Assembly (NCBI GenBank): GCA_025667525.1
Contig: CM046875.1
Location: 438,228,617-438,292,616 of the forward strand
Length of the DNA: 64,000 nt
Source of the DNA: Glebionis coronaria
Taxonomy: Eukaryota > Streptophyta > Magnoliopsida > Asterales > Asteraceae
Direction of reading: 5' to 3'
In this document: positions 11,252-21,427 of the stretch, piece after piece
Layout: each line of letters starts with the position of its first letter
Position numbering within the stretch: the stretch's first letter is position 1
Translations under genes and position numbers: made by a program
The notes under the pieces: generated by a model
Database searches by the model: none
What the model saw: only the letters and a program-made list of their open reading frames with translations
Told to the model about the DNA's origin: nothing

Positions 11252-14139
11252 TCATAGAAGCTCTCTCACACTGATCAAAAAACTTTTCACAACATCTAAG
11301 GAAAAATCTAAAACTTCATGTAGAACTGAGAGTCTTTCAGAATTCATAGTCATCAAAGTACCAACACTCAGAGGATACACCTTATTTGTAAGCATATAAA
11401 TAAGATTTCCCCCATTTGAACAAACATGGTGCACTCCACAAGACTCAAATAAGGTCCATACAAGTCTGTAAAAACCCTTCTTTGTTCTTTCCATAATTCA
11501 TCAAGCTCATCAGGTTCAAATAATATTTCCAACTCTACCCACAACTCCCTATCATTGTCATTAGTAGGCTCTTCAGTTGCAAACTTTGTCTTGACCAAAT
11601 TATACAAATTCACCAAATTTACCAAATCACTTCTGTTAAAACCCGAAAGCAAATCATCAAAGTGAGAGTACCTTTCATTACCTTCAAACACACATGCTCT
11701 GAGATTCTTCCAAAAATATTTAGTAAAAGCATCATTCTCATCATTTAAAACCTCCCAACCATAGATTGGATATTTGACCAATAATGGTTCTGCAACAACC
11801 ACTATCTTCACGAGACTCTATAAGTCCTCCTTAGACATATCCACCTTCTTCTCAAATTCCCTTAACTTCTCAGACACTTTTCTTCTTTTGTCTTCAACAA
11901 CCTCTATATTCTTTGATTATGCTCCTTTTTATTCATTCTCAGTTTTATAGTCCTTACATCCATCCATAGTTCAGCTAACAATCAACACCCATATAAATAA
12001 TTCGTCATATGAATTACTTTGCATAAACTTTCTTGGTGTTAATATTTTGTCATGAATAAAGGACATCATGGACTATCCTTTCTGATTTGTAGATAGATCA
12101 TTGTTCCTTTCTATAGCATAAATCTCCATGAACATCTTAGACCTCTCCTCATCATTAATCTCTCTAGATGCTTGAGACACTTTAACATTTTCTCTCCATT
12201 CACACAATTTGTTTACAACATCTTCCCTTTCATGTTCCTTTTTCTTCCTAGCCTTAGCATCCAGTTCTTCATCATATTCTTTGATAGATTGTAAAATCAT
12301 TTCCCGAGTTGTTGGATCAGTATGCAGAATCCTCTTCCTCTTCTTTTGCTTTGGCTTTTTAATCAAAATGGACTTTCCCTTATCCTTTGGATCTATGCTA
12401 GGACCTGCAAAAGATTATGTCTGCACTTCTGAACTTCTCATCACCAAAGGTGGTAATACTACTCTTATGGTTGTTTGAGTAACCCTAGGACTAATGATAT
12501 ATTGAGACCTATCATCTTTCGTCTCTTCTGAGCTTTGCTTCCCAATATCCTCTTCCTGTAGCTTACCCATACTAATGCTTACAAATTCACAACCAAGATG
12601 ACCAACATTAAGATCTTCATGACCAACATTAATATTTTCAACGCAAGCATTAATCTCTTCATTACCAGTATTAAACCATGCATCACCAACACTAATATCT
12701 TCCTTTCCCTCCCCTGAAACCTTGACAGACCTCAACCCTATAACAGTTTTAACAGTATCCCAATCCTCATCCTGAAACTCCTCATTAATTCTTATCTCAA
12801 TCTCCTCCCATGAATTGATGGTAGCTTCAGGGGTAGCAAAAACATCTTCTAAAGAAGAAGAAACAAAAAAATATCTTGATGAAGATGGATGATTTGTCTT
12901 ATCTTAGTAAGTACTTCTTTCAAAGCACTAATCTCCTGAGCTTGAATAGTAATAATTTTAGCTTGAGTTTCCTTGTCTTGTTCTAGAGACATCACCTTGG
13001 CACCCAAAGTTGTGACCATCAATTCTAGTAGTGATAATCTGTCTTCACCACTATCAATGAAAGTAACCCTTGTTGATGGATCCCTAGACCTAGTTAGGGT
13101 CTTATGGATGTTACTCCTCCTTTGTGCTACATCAGCCATAGTAGGAGTAGCCCCATTAGTTCTATTAGGCTCACCAGCACTAATAGTCTCATCTGCATCT
13201 AGGTTGAACGTAGATGTTTCAAGTTGAGATCCTTGATATATCTGCCTATTTTTCCTCTTATATGTTTTAGAAATTAGTTGATAAGTAGTGAAAGTAGATA
13301 CTGCTCTTGATGATGTGGGTTGGGACACAACTGGGACTACTGTTCCTTCATCAATTCCAGCTTCAGCAATGGATAACAGAGTGGCTGTGAGAGGCACCAC
13401 TTCATTATCCTACCTGTTATTCTTCCTCTTCATCTGTCCAAACACACTATGTGTAAGACATGGGTCTTGTATTCCCTTTTATGATTCCCGAAAGGATGTC
13501 CCATACTAGTAATTATAGCCATAAATAGCATGGGTACAAAAAAAGTTTATGCTGACTAGTAACAGTTTTAACCATATTGGTGAAAATCATATGGCTAAAT
13601 TTGTAGAACCTGTTAGTAGAGAGATAAACCATAGCTGTTGCTATATTTTTCCTAAATTAATCCCATGAAGCACTCTTAGGACTCAAGCAGTAAAGAAGAA
13701 CATGTGCCAAATATCTCTATTGGGGAGAGAAAGCTGCATTATAGAAGGTAAAATAAGCCATCACTTTTAAATCTAATAACATTTATCCTATAAATTATTT
13801 CTGTATTCAACATAGTGAAGATACCATCAACATCTCTCAACGTTAAATGTTCTCTTAAAAGGTCCTTTGTTAGCAACAATTCTTCACCATTGACCACAAC
13901 CTTGATCACTTTCATCCATCAACAGCATTTTCAACAACGTCAAAACTCTAAAATTGATGAATGTCTGTTTTGAGTAATTTGGGGCTGCTAGTAAGAGCAT
14001 GATGAATATGGCTTCGTGTTAAAAAGTCGATAATCTCATGAAATTCCTGCTGATCATTATTCTGGAAAAGGTAGGCAACTTGGTTATGTGTTTCAAAGAA
14101 AAAAAGGTTTGCAATTGTTAGAGTCTGAACGAAAAGATG
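11252..14139 (-). pseudogene. Broken retroelement-associated ORF of a type seen in Asteraceae
   Basis: Read right to left, open pieces in shifting frames form one decayed protein. It starts with FETHNQVAYLFQ..FHEIIDFL..IHHALT (14100-13990). Next come the VVNGEELLLTKDLLREHL block (~13900), a linker region with RTYKRKN-like text and SGEDRLSLLELM (13400-12900), a charged K/E-rich segment (12366-12073), and VVVAEPLLVKYPI...ELWVELEILFEPDE (11811-11500). It ends with SCGVHHVCSNGG..YMLTNKVYPL (11450-11380). I recognise this order from retrotransposon-linked predicted proteins in composite genomes (memory, unverified). Its molecular role is unknown. At least one stop (about 12413) and two frame changes break it. 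Its 5' end is cut by the Athila insertion at 14140-14144, and I could not find the missing N-terminal part beyond 30496. Confidence 0.7.
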
Positions 14140-14144
14140 ATAAT
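14140..14144. repeat. Target site duplication, left copy (ATAAT)
   Basis: ATAAT directly precedes the LTR start TGATGA. An identical ATAAT follows the other end of the element at 30492. Confidence 0.9.
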
Positions 14145-14879
14145 TGATGATTTTAGGAAAAATCAACACTAATGACCCTTAATGGTGTGTAAGTTCGTTT
14201 CCCAAGGAGGTATATGTGTGTGAAAAACTTGCCAAATGTTTGTGATTAATGATTGGTTTAGAAGGGGATTAGAAGAGAAAATGACGAAGTCGTAAAAATA
14301 AAAATTAACTAAAAATCACTATTAGAAAGTTAAGACGTAGAACCTAAAAAAAATCACCAAAAAAATAAAATAAATTCTAAAAATTACCAAAAATTCATCA
14401 AAAATAAACTAAGAGTTTACCAATTATCAAAACTTTTTCAAACCTTTTAAATAATTAGATATTCAATTTTTAAATGCTAATTAAAGCCCTAAAAATCAAA
14501 TAAATTATCAAAAAGCCCAAATTAAGATTTTTCAATTGATAAACCTCTAAAATGACCTAAAATGATTAAAAACTATTTTTAGTAATTTTAAAACTAATAA
14601 AAACTATTTAAAATGAATTAAAAACTATTAAAACTTAAAATAATTATAAAAATTAATCTAAAAGTGATAAAATTATTCTAAGAGTTGCTAAATTCCTATT
14701 TTAATGTATTTAACCTAAGGAAAATGTGAAAAGTTGGAAAATGTGAAATTTTAAAAATAATAATAAAATAATAATAAAATAATATTAAAAATCCAAAAAT
14801 TATAAAAAATTCTAAAAACTTGCAAACTAGTTTATTTTAACCTAAATAATCAGAAAATGAAAGTGAAATTACCAAAATA

Positions 14880-15020
14880 CCCCTAATGGGCCCCCAAATG
14901 GGCCAAATCCAAAAACAGTCAACCTAAATGGGCTTTAGGGCCCAAAAAGTCAAACTTGGCCCAATTGACTTGGAAAAGACCTATCTGACTTAAAATTTAA
15001 TTCTAAGAACAAAACTCTAA
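14880..15020 (-). promoter_or_regulatory. Cluster of TGGGCC/GGCCCA words in R/U5
   Basis: About eight GGGCC(C/A)/GGCCCA/GGGCTT words occur within 140 bp and are repeated identically in the other LTR at 27375-27515. TGGGCY is the plant site II element bound by TCP factors. A regulatory role in a transcribed leader is speculative. Confidence 0.3.
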
Positions 15021-15039
15021 AGGCCCAAAAGCTGAAAAT

Positions 15040-15960
15040 GTGCTTATCACAGCTTATTGAATACAAAGCTTATTCTTATTGGGCTTTTCAGCCCATTAAG
15101 CCATAAGTTAATGCCATAAGCTCTAATTTGACACACAACCCTCCTTTTGGATGCTTAAGAGATCTGTCAAAGGAAATTTTCAATAAGCTCACTCAATAAG
15201 CCAGAAAATAGAAAAGCAAAATTCCACAAAACGACAAAATAGTCGGGTTTGAGAAATAAGGCACCTCAGAAGCTCTAGTTTGTTGCAAAAGCTCACAAAT
15301 AGCTTAACTAAGAACAATCAATCAAGAAAATCACAAAAAGCCAAGTAGAATAAGCTGTAGGAGCAAATAAGCTGGCTGAAAAAGCCAAATAAGCTAGTTT
15401 TCTAGCAAAAGCTTAACCAAAAGACTTGTAAACTTCCAGACTTGATATTAAGCTGAGAAAAATGATTTCTATTACAAAAACTAAGTTGTTGCATGTACCA
15501 ATAAGCAAAACAGATTCAAATAAGCTGAAAACCAAGTTTGACCAAAAGTCAAACGCTGATAAGTTGAAATCAAACGCTGACAGGAACAAAGTAGGCGTTG
15601 ACAGACTTAATGAAGTGTGAGAACTTGTTTTTCACCCTGCTGGTCAAGGTTTGAGTGCAAACCTTGTGAATCAAAGCTTACCAGTTGGGTAAACTTGATG
15701 TATTTTGGCACAAATAAGCCAATAAGCCAGTGAGCTTATGAGCTATGAACAAAGCAATCCAAATAGCCAAATATCCTCACAAGCAGCAAACAAATAAGGT
15801 CCAAGCAACAAAACAACAATCCTAATGCTAGAAATCACAATGCAACACCAAATGAGGTGGTCACTTTGCTGATGCAAATGACCACTTCAGCAGACTTTGA
15901 TAAGCTATAAAAACCACAATAAGCCACCAAATTCAACAAGCAGATAACCAGTAGATAGCT
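15040..15960 (-). repeat. Array of GCTTATT words (AATAAGC on the + strand)
   Basis: About twelve ATAAGC and five GCTTAT words lie at irregular spacing (for example CAAATAAGCTGG, CCAATAAGCC). The array is present in both LTR copies (the other at 27534-28455). It lies in the part of the LTR that would be transcribed. Confidence 0.7.
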
Positions 15961-16934
15961 TATCACCCAAACTATTCCCAAACCTGATTTCAGACCTTAG
16001 ATCCAACTAACAAAGAAGTTATTGGATCTGATGTGTTTGACCAAATTCAAAACAACTTTTATCAGATTTTTGCAAAACTCCAAATCTCTTTTCCAAACTT
16101 TCAGAAAGCTAACCAATGATTAAAACTTGTATATTAGAGCTTGTTTAGATCACCCAAACCCAAAGAACCAAGGGCACAAGGCCACAAGGCCTTGATAACC
16201 AGTAATCCCAAACAACCCTTAATCAAGCACTTATCATACAAACTTCTGATTTTAACTAATAACCTACTGATTTTAATGATCAAAAACACTTAAACAATAG
16301 CAAATAACACAATCAAACTCAAAAATCACCAGCACAAACACCAATACTCAAAATCAAAGCACCAAATCAAAAACAGTCATAAACATGAAATTTTTAGGGG
16401 AATCTTAACAAGGGATTATACCTGCCTTCCACAACATCCTAGGAAGGCCAGCAATGCTCCTTGGACCTTGTTCAACAACTAGAACAAGACCAAGGTACTT
16501 CAATGAAGATGATGCAAACTGCCTTGGTTGATGGTTCAAAGTAGAACCTCAAGGACTTTATATCTTCAACACAAACAGCAAACAACTCAACCAAGGGCTC
16601 TAATCCCTTCACAAGCTTGGTGTCAACAAGCTTGTAAGAGCTTATAGCTAATGGTCAAGGGTTAGTACACAAAATAACCAAAACAGAACCTAGGATTTCA
16701 AGGTTTTCAAACCTTAAAAACCTTATGAAACAAGACGTGCCTTAACCACAAGATTAAAGTAGGTCTTAACAATCAAATGGAACTCAGAATTAGGCTACTC
16801 AAACACCAAACTTTTAACTAAATCAAAAATAGATTTCAAATTTTCAGAAATTCAAATTTTATTTAACTTAAAAAGGAATTACAAAGATTAATAGCCTAAA
16901 ACTGGAACAAAAGCTCTCTCACATGTTGAGGAGT

Positions 16935-16943
16935 CTTTATATA
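16935..16943 (-). promoter_or_regulatory. TATA box of the LTR (3' LTR copy)
   Basis: TATATAAAG on the minus strand in a GC-richer context (GCCTATATAAAGACTCC) puts transcription start near 16905. The matching box in the promoter-acting right LTR is at 29428-29436. Confidence 0.65.
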
Positions 16944-17524
16944 GGCAAATGCTTGGCTACACTGTTCACAAACCCTAGCAACTGAATTCTCTAAAATGCC
17001 CTTGGTTCTTCTAGATGGTTTGATGGAATATGCTGTCCAAAGTGATCCAAGACGTTCATTTCAGCTTTGATATGAAGCAAAGAGTCTATGCTGTTGATTT
17101 TGCCACGTCACTTTGCTTGGAGGCCAAGTTGCTCTCTGATTGGTGGAAAGGGTATTGGGGTGGGGTCCATAGTGAGTGGAGATGAGGGTTTTATGTGTGG
17201 GATAGGTTCCTGCACATGTGAATCAAACGTGTGCCTGGGTAATTTGTTTTTACCCTTTGTTTTAAGTGAGATGGTAACTGGGTTCTTGGGTGAATAGTAA
17301 AGTCTTTGATCCGGTTTTGGTGGAGTGGGAAGTTGTTTGGCGCAAAAATGTGTTTAAATGTTTCATTTGCACAAGTTCAGCCCTTGTTCTTCCTTTTTCT
17401 TATCTTTTGTGTTTTAAAACCCATCAGCGCCCATTTAAGCTTGTAACAACTTTCATCTTTTGGCAATTTTGGCACATAACTTTTCAAAAGGGTTTTCAAG
17501 GGTTCTTTTTGCCATTTTGAGATA

Positions 17525-17720
17525 TTTCAAGGACTGATTTTGAACATTCTTGATCTTCAAAGGTCTTCATTGTATCTTTGACTTTATGAGGGACCATTAC
17601 TGGAAATTTTGATTTGTTGAGGGACTATTCTTGCCATTTCTTCAAAGTTGAAGGACCTTTTATGTAATTTTGACAAACTTAAGGGACCAAACTTGTAATT
17701 ATGAATATACAAGGGTTTTA
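17525..17720 (-). repeat. Degenerate ~40 bp repeats with AGGGACC core in U3
   Basis: On the + strand, blocks such as GAGGGACCATTACTGG, GAGGGACTATTCTTGCC, GAAGGACCTTTTATG and AAGGGACCAAACTTG follow each other about every 35-45 bases, each joined to TTTTGA/ATTTTGA. The same block is at 30018-30213 in the other LTR. These could be enhancer-like repeats in U3. Confidence 0.5.
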
Positions 17721-17998
17721 AGTGTCATTTATTCAATAGATGAGGATCAATCTTGTTTGTCTTCAAATCTTCAAGGTATTTTGTTGAGAATTCCATGATT
17801 AGGGCCCGGTTCTTTGTACGGCTTCGTTTCTCGTGTCCGTTTTTTCTTGTATCTTGTGATCTTTTGTCTTTTTCACGATATCCATACCTAAAATACACAA
17901 GTAAACAAACACAAGCATATATATGGTATTTTATGACATTTTTGTGCATTTAAAACCCGAAAAGAATGATGAGATCATGTATAAATGCCATCTCATCA

Positions 17999-18010
17999 CT
18001 CCCCCATACT
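17999..18010 (-). other. Polypurine tract next to the 3' LTR
   Basis: On the minus strand AGTATGGGGGAG directly precedes the LTR start TGATGA, as expected for the plus-strand primer of a Ty3/gypsy element. Confidence 0.85.
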
Positions 18011-20165
18011 AAGCCATTGCCGTGCCCTCACGCAATGCTAGAATAAAGTATCTAAGCATCACCAAAGTTCTAATTTTATTAACTTTTATTGAAGAGTAAA
18101 AAGACTTGCAACATACTACGAAGATGTGTAAAGACATAATGTATGATTTTCATCACAAAAAGTGACTTTTAGGGTCAAAGAATAGAAACAAGTTAATGTC
18201 CCTTAGAGTAAACTTCGTCATCCTTGATTGTCATACATTCCATGCTAAGTGCAAAAACAAGATCATTGTTAGTACAAGTCACAATGCTAACACTACTCAT
18301 ACGTCCAAATTGTGTAATACTTTTTCTCCCCGCAATCCTAGTTATAATAAAAGGAAATGGGTTACTAGCATTTTTTATCTATTTGTCATGGATCACAAGT
18401 GATACATATTGACTTATTTGAGTAGTTATTAGTCCGAAAGCAAAGTAGCACGATTTGAGCGATAGTTAGCCGAAGGACAAAATCTTTTAAAACGTCTTCT
18501 CGTGTATCTCCTTAAGTTCATATCTCGGCATAACTCGTTTCACGATTTGAGACCTTTCTCGGACCGATATTTGGCATGTACTTCATACTTCAAATCTTGG
18601 GAAGACGTTCTTGAAATTATGGTCTTCTCTTCATATATTTGGAATTTCTTCACTTGACGTTTTTGAGAGATTCTTCATATAGGACCACGACTTCATCATT
18701 TTTCTTCAATCTTTACTTTGGATTTTGATATACAACGATCCACCTCCTTTTCGGACTTGGATATATTTATCCTCATACCTTGTTAGGGTCTTTTTGGATA
18801 GACTTTCTCCATTCTTTAGGGGAGTAATAGCTTCTCGTCGTGTGTCTCGATCCTTCATATTGATTTAGGAATAATGATACTTCACATCATCTTTGGATCT
18901 TTAGCAAAAATAGAGCTCCTCATGCCTTGTTAGGGCCTTTTTGGATAATCGCCAATCTTCGCGTCCCGCTTCAATAAGTTATGCCTTGGCTATGAACTCT
19001 ATTCAACCCCGAGCAACTTTTAAACGATCTTGCGCTAGAGGCTAAGTAACCTTTCAAATTGTACGACCTTACTTATTGCATTTATGATTTATTCCTAATC
19101 CATTGATCTTATGGGAAGAAAAAGCCACAATTAAAAACATATGAGTTTTTGAAAGAACATTTTCATGTTCTACGTTTAGCATGATCACTTGTCTAACTCT
19201 ATCATTTCTCGTTCTTCACTATATAAAGACCTCTAATTAAAGAGACTCGTGAATACTTAGCCATGCAAGTCAAAATTAAGCCAAATTTGGATTAGCTTTC
19301 ATTAAGACTATATCAAATCAAAGTTTTGGGTTTTCAAGCCACCTATAGGATCTTGCACTTTCTTGGACTTTTTCAAGTTTAGAGAATGCGTTTTATAGTT
19401 CCCTTGATAAGTGACTTTCTAGAATCAATTATAGGAACTTGCGAAAAGTTCTTGTTCTTAACCCGAATGAATTAAGACTTTCGCATTTTAAAGCTCCCTA
19501 TATAAAAGTCTAGCAAAACTTGAATTGAGCGGGTTAAGGAATGTAAATGGCTCCAAATGCCCATCAAGTCAAAAATTAGCTCTTATTCTACCCAACGGAA
19601 AATATACATTTGTGTCTTAAAAACACTTATGAAAACTAAGAAAAATTTTAAAATTTGGCCATTTTTAGCCTTATTAGCAAAACAAAACATTGAAAGTTGG
19701 AAAGCGTGAGGGCGTAGCAAAGCAAGTACCTATTCACCCCCCATACTAAAAGTAAACATTGTCCTCAATGTTTCGAGTCTAAAGGTGGAGCACCCCCATA
19801 CTAGAGACGAAGAATCGAATGCTTAGGATCTAGCATGGAAAGGGTGATCAACAATATATCTAAAGCCGTTTATTAATTATGCTAAAAGATAATTGTTAGA
19901 ACAATAAAGGATATGTCATGGAATCGTGAAAAACTTCTTCAAACGAACGATGGAGGCTCACGTAAATGAACACGAGAGTCTTCAATCGTAGATGATGATG
20001 ATGATCTAGATAACACAATCACAAACAACCACGAGACAACGAGTTGAACGGGTACAAGTCCCCTTATTAGTGAATAGTGAGCATAAAAGATAAGCATGGG
20101 ATCTCCCCCACGAGGCACCTCGTTTTTGATTACCGAGTCATGAGCTCGACTCGATCCCCTCAATG
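18011..20165 (-). other. Non-coding 3' tail between integrase and PPT
   Basis: There is no ORF of note, and the env-like gene found in some Athila relatives is absent or unreadable. Segments at 18480-19020 (for example CCTTGTTAGGGCCTTTTTGG, twice) and 19330-19520 are clearly shared with 59150-59650 and 59900-60120 in the second Athila-type fragment, at roughly 80-90% by eye. The tail thus survives better than its lack of coding would suggest. Confidence 0.7.
19729..19773 (-). other. Conserved hairpin plus internal G-run (possible central PPT)
   Basis: AAACATTG-TCCT-CAATGTTT forms an 8 bp stem. On the minus strand it is followed by ACTTTTAGTATGGGGGG, a purine-rich tract like the main PPT. The pair recurs at 60366-60400. 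It lies about 400 bases after the integrase stop. A second-primer role is inference. Confidence 0.5.
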
Positions 20166-21427
20166 TTAATTATCATTGGGGAAGGTGTCTTGGTCGGGGG
20201 CAACCATTGAAGGAATTTTCCCACCAAAGTAGTGCTTAAGCCTATGTCCATTCACCTTAAAATTAGGACCATCATCTTGAGCTAGCTCAATGGTCCCATA
20301 TGGAAACACTTGTGTAATGGTGAACGGACCCGACCAACGAGATTTCAATTTCCCGGAAAATATCTTAAGACGAGAGTTAAAAAGCAACACTTGATCACCA
20401 ACGTTAAAAACCCGGTTTTTAATCTTTGAATCATGAAACTTTTTAGTCTTTTCTTTAAAAATTAATGAATTTTCATAAGCATTATCTCTTAATTCATCCA
20501 ATTCATTCAATTGTATTTTCCGGTGATCTCCCGCGGTCTTCAAGTCAAAATTAGCATGCTTAAGGGCCCAATATGCCTTATGCTCCAACTCAATGGGCAA
20601 ATGACAATTCTTCCCATAGACTAACTTATAAGGAGTGCAACCGATAGGTGTCTTATAAGCGGTCCTAAAGGCCCATAAAGCGTCATCAAGTTTGTCGGAC
20701 CACGAAGCACGGTTTTCTCCAATTGACCTCTCTAAAATCCTCTTTAAAGCTCGGTTCGAAACCTCGACTTGCCCACTCGTTTGCGGGTGATAAGCCGTAG
20801 AAAGACGATGTGTAACTCCATATTTCTTTAGAACCTTTTCGAATTGGTCATTACAAAAATAGGTTCCACGATCGCTTATAATAGCACGAGGGGTTCCGAA
20901 CCGAGAGAATAGTTGCTTCAAAAACTTCACTACCACACGAGCATCATTAGTAGGCAAAGCCTTAGCTTCCACCCACTTAGAAAGGTAGTCCACCGCGACG
21001 AGGATATATTTGTTGCAATGAGACGATGGGAACGGCCCATAAAGTCTATTCCCCATATGTCGAAAATCTCACACACTTGAATTATGTTTTGCGGCATTTC
21101 ATCACGTTGAGACGATTTTCCTTGACGTTGGCACGAATCACACGACTTCACAAGTGCGTGTGCATCACGATAGATAGAAGGCCAAAAGAAACCGGCATCG
21201 AACACTTTCTTAGCCGTAAGATTAGCACCGTGGTGACCACCCGTGGGTCCCTCGTGACAAGCTCTAAGGATATTAGAAGCTTCGGCACCAAACACACAAC
21301 GTCGAACGAGTTGATCCGCACAAATCCGAAAGAGATAAGGGTCGTCCCAAAAATAGAACTTGACGTCACGAAAGAATTTTCGTTTTTGTTGTGTCGTCAT
21401 ACCCTTGATTATGAAATTGCCCGCATG
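20166..21427 (-). pseudogene. Athila integrase region, separated by a stop and frameshifted
   Basis: This is the integrase part of pol, which would insert the cDNA into the chromosome. From the Met at 21400 the HHCC zinc domain is intact (H49, H57, C87, C90), followed by the first catalytic Asp in WGIDFMG. Near 21033-21037 a one-base loss in a C run shifts the frame. The rest continues in the second frame with D62 and E98 of the 20166-21056 reading (ISDRG...GQVE, DD35E spacing). A C-terminal GPFxxxxV-type tail and KVNGHRLK follow. A stop (TAA at 21428-21430) separates it from RNase H in the same frame. Domain content is complete, but no single protein can be read. Confidence 0.93.

Larger units (their letters stand above)
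14145..17998 (-). repeat. 3' LTR of the Athila element (shortened at its outer end)
   Basis: It runs TG...CA with terminal TGATGA/TCATCA. The copy is 3,854 bp and almost identical to the other LTR, but it lacks the 56 bases that in the other copy lie between this point and the PBS-proximal end. The PPT-side end carries a 9 bp inverted repeat (17967-17975 with 17990-17998). On the minus strand, U3 is about 16.9-18.0 kb and the transcribed R/U5 part about 14.1-16.9 kb. Confidence 0.92.

Noticed and set aside
17088..17520. Pairs of + strand ORFs of 69-76 codons in both Athila LTRs (also 29581-30013)
   Set aside because: They lie in U3 on the strand opposite to the element, with no family resemblance; duplicates simply reflect the LTR pair.
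18011..20165. Possible env-like gene of the Athila element
   Set aside because: No ORF, signal peptide or membrane segment could be read; only non-coding conserved blocks are present.
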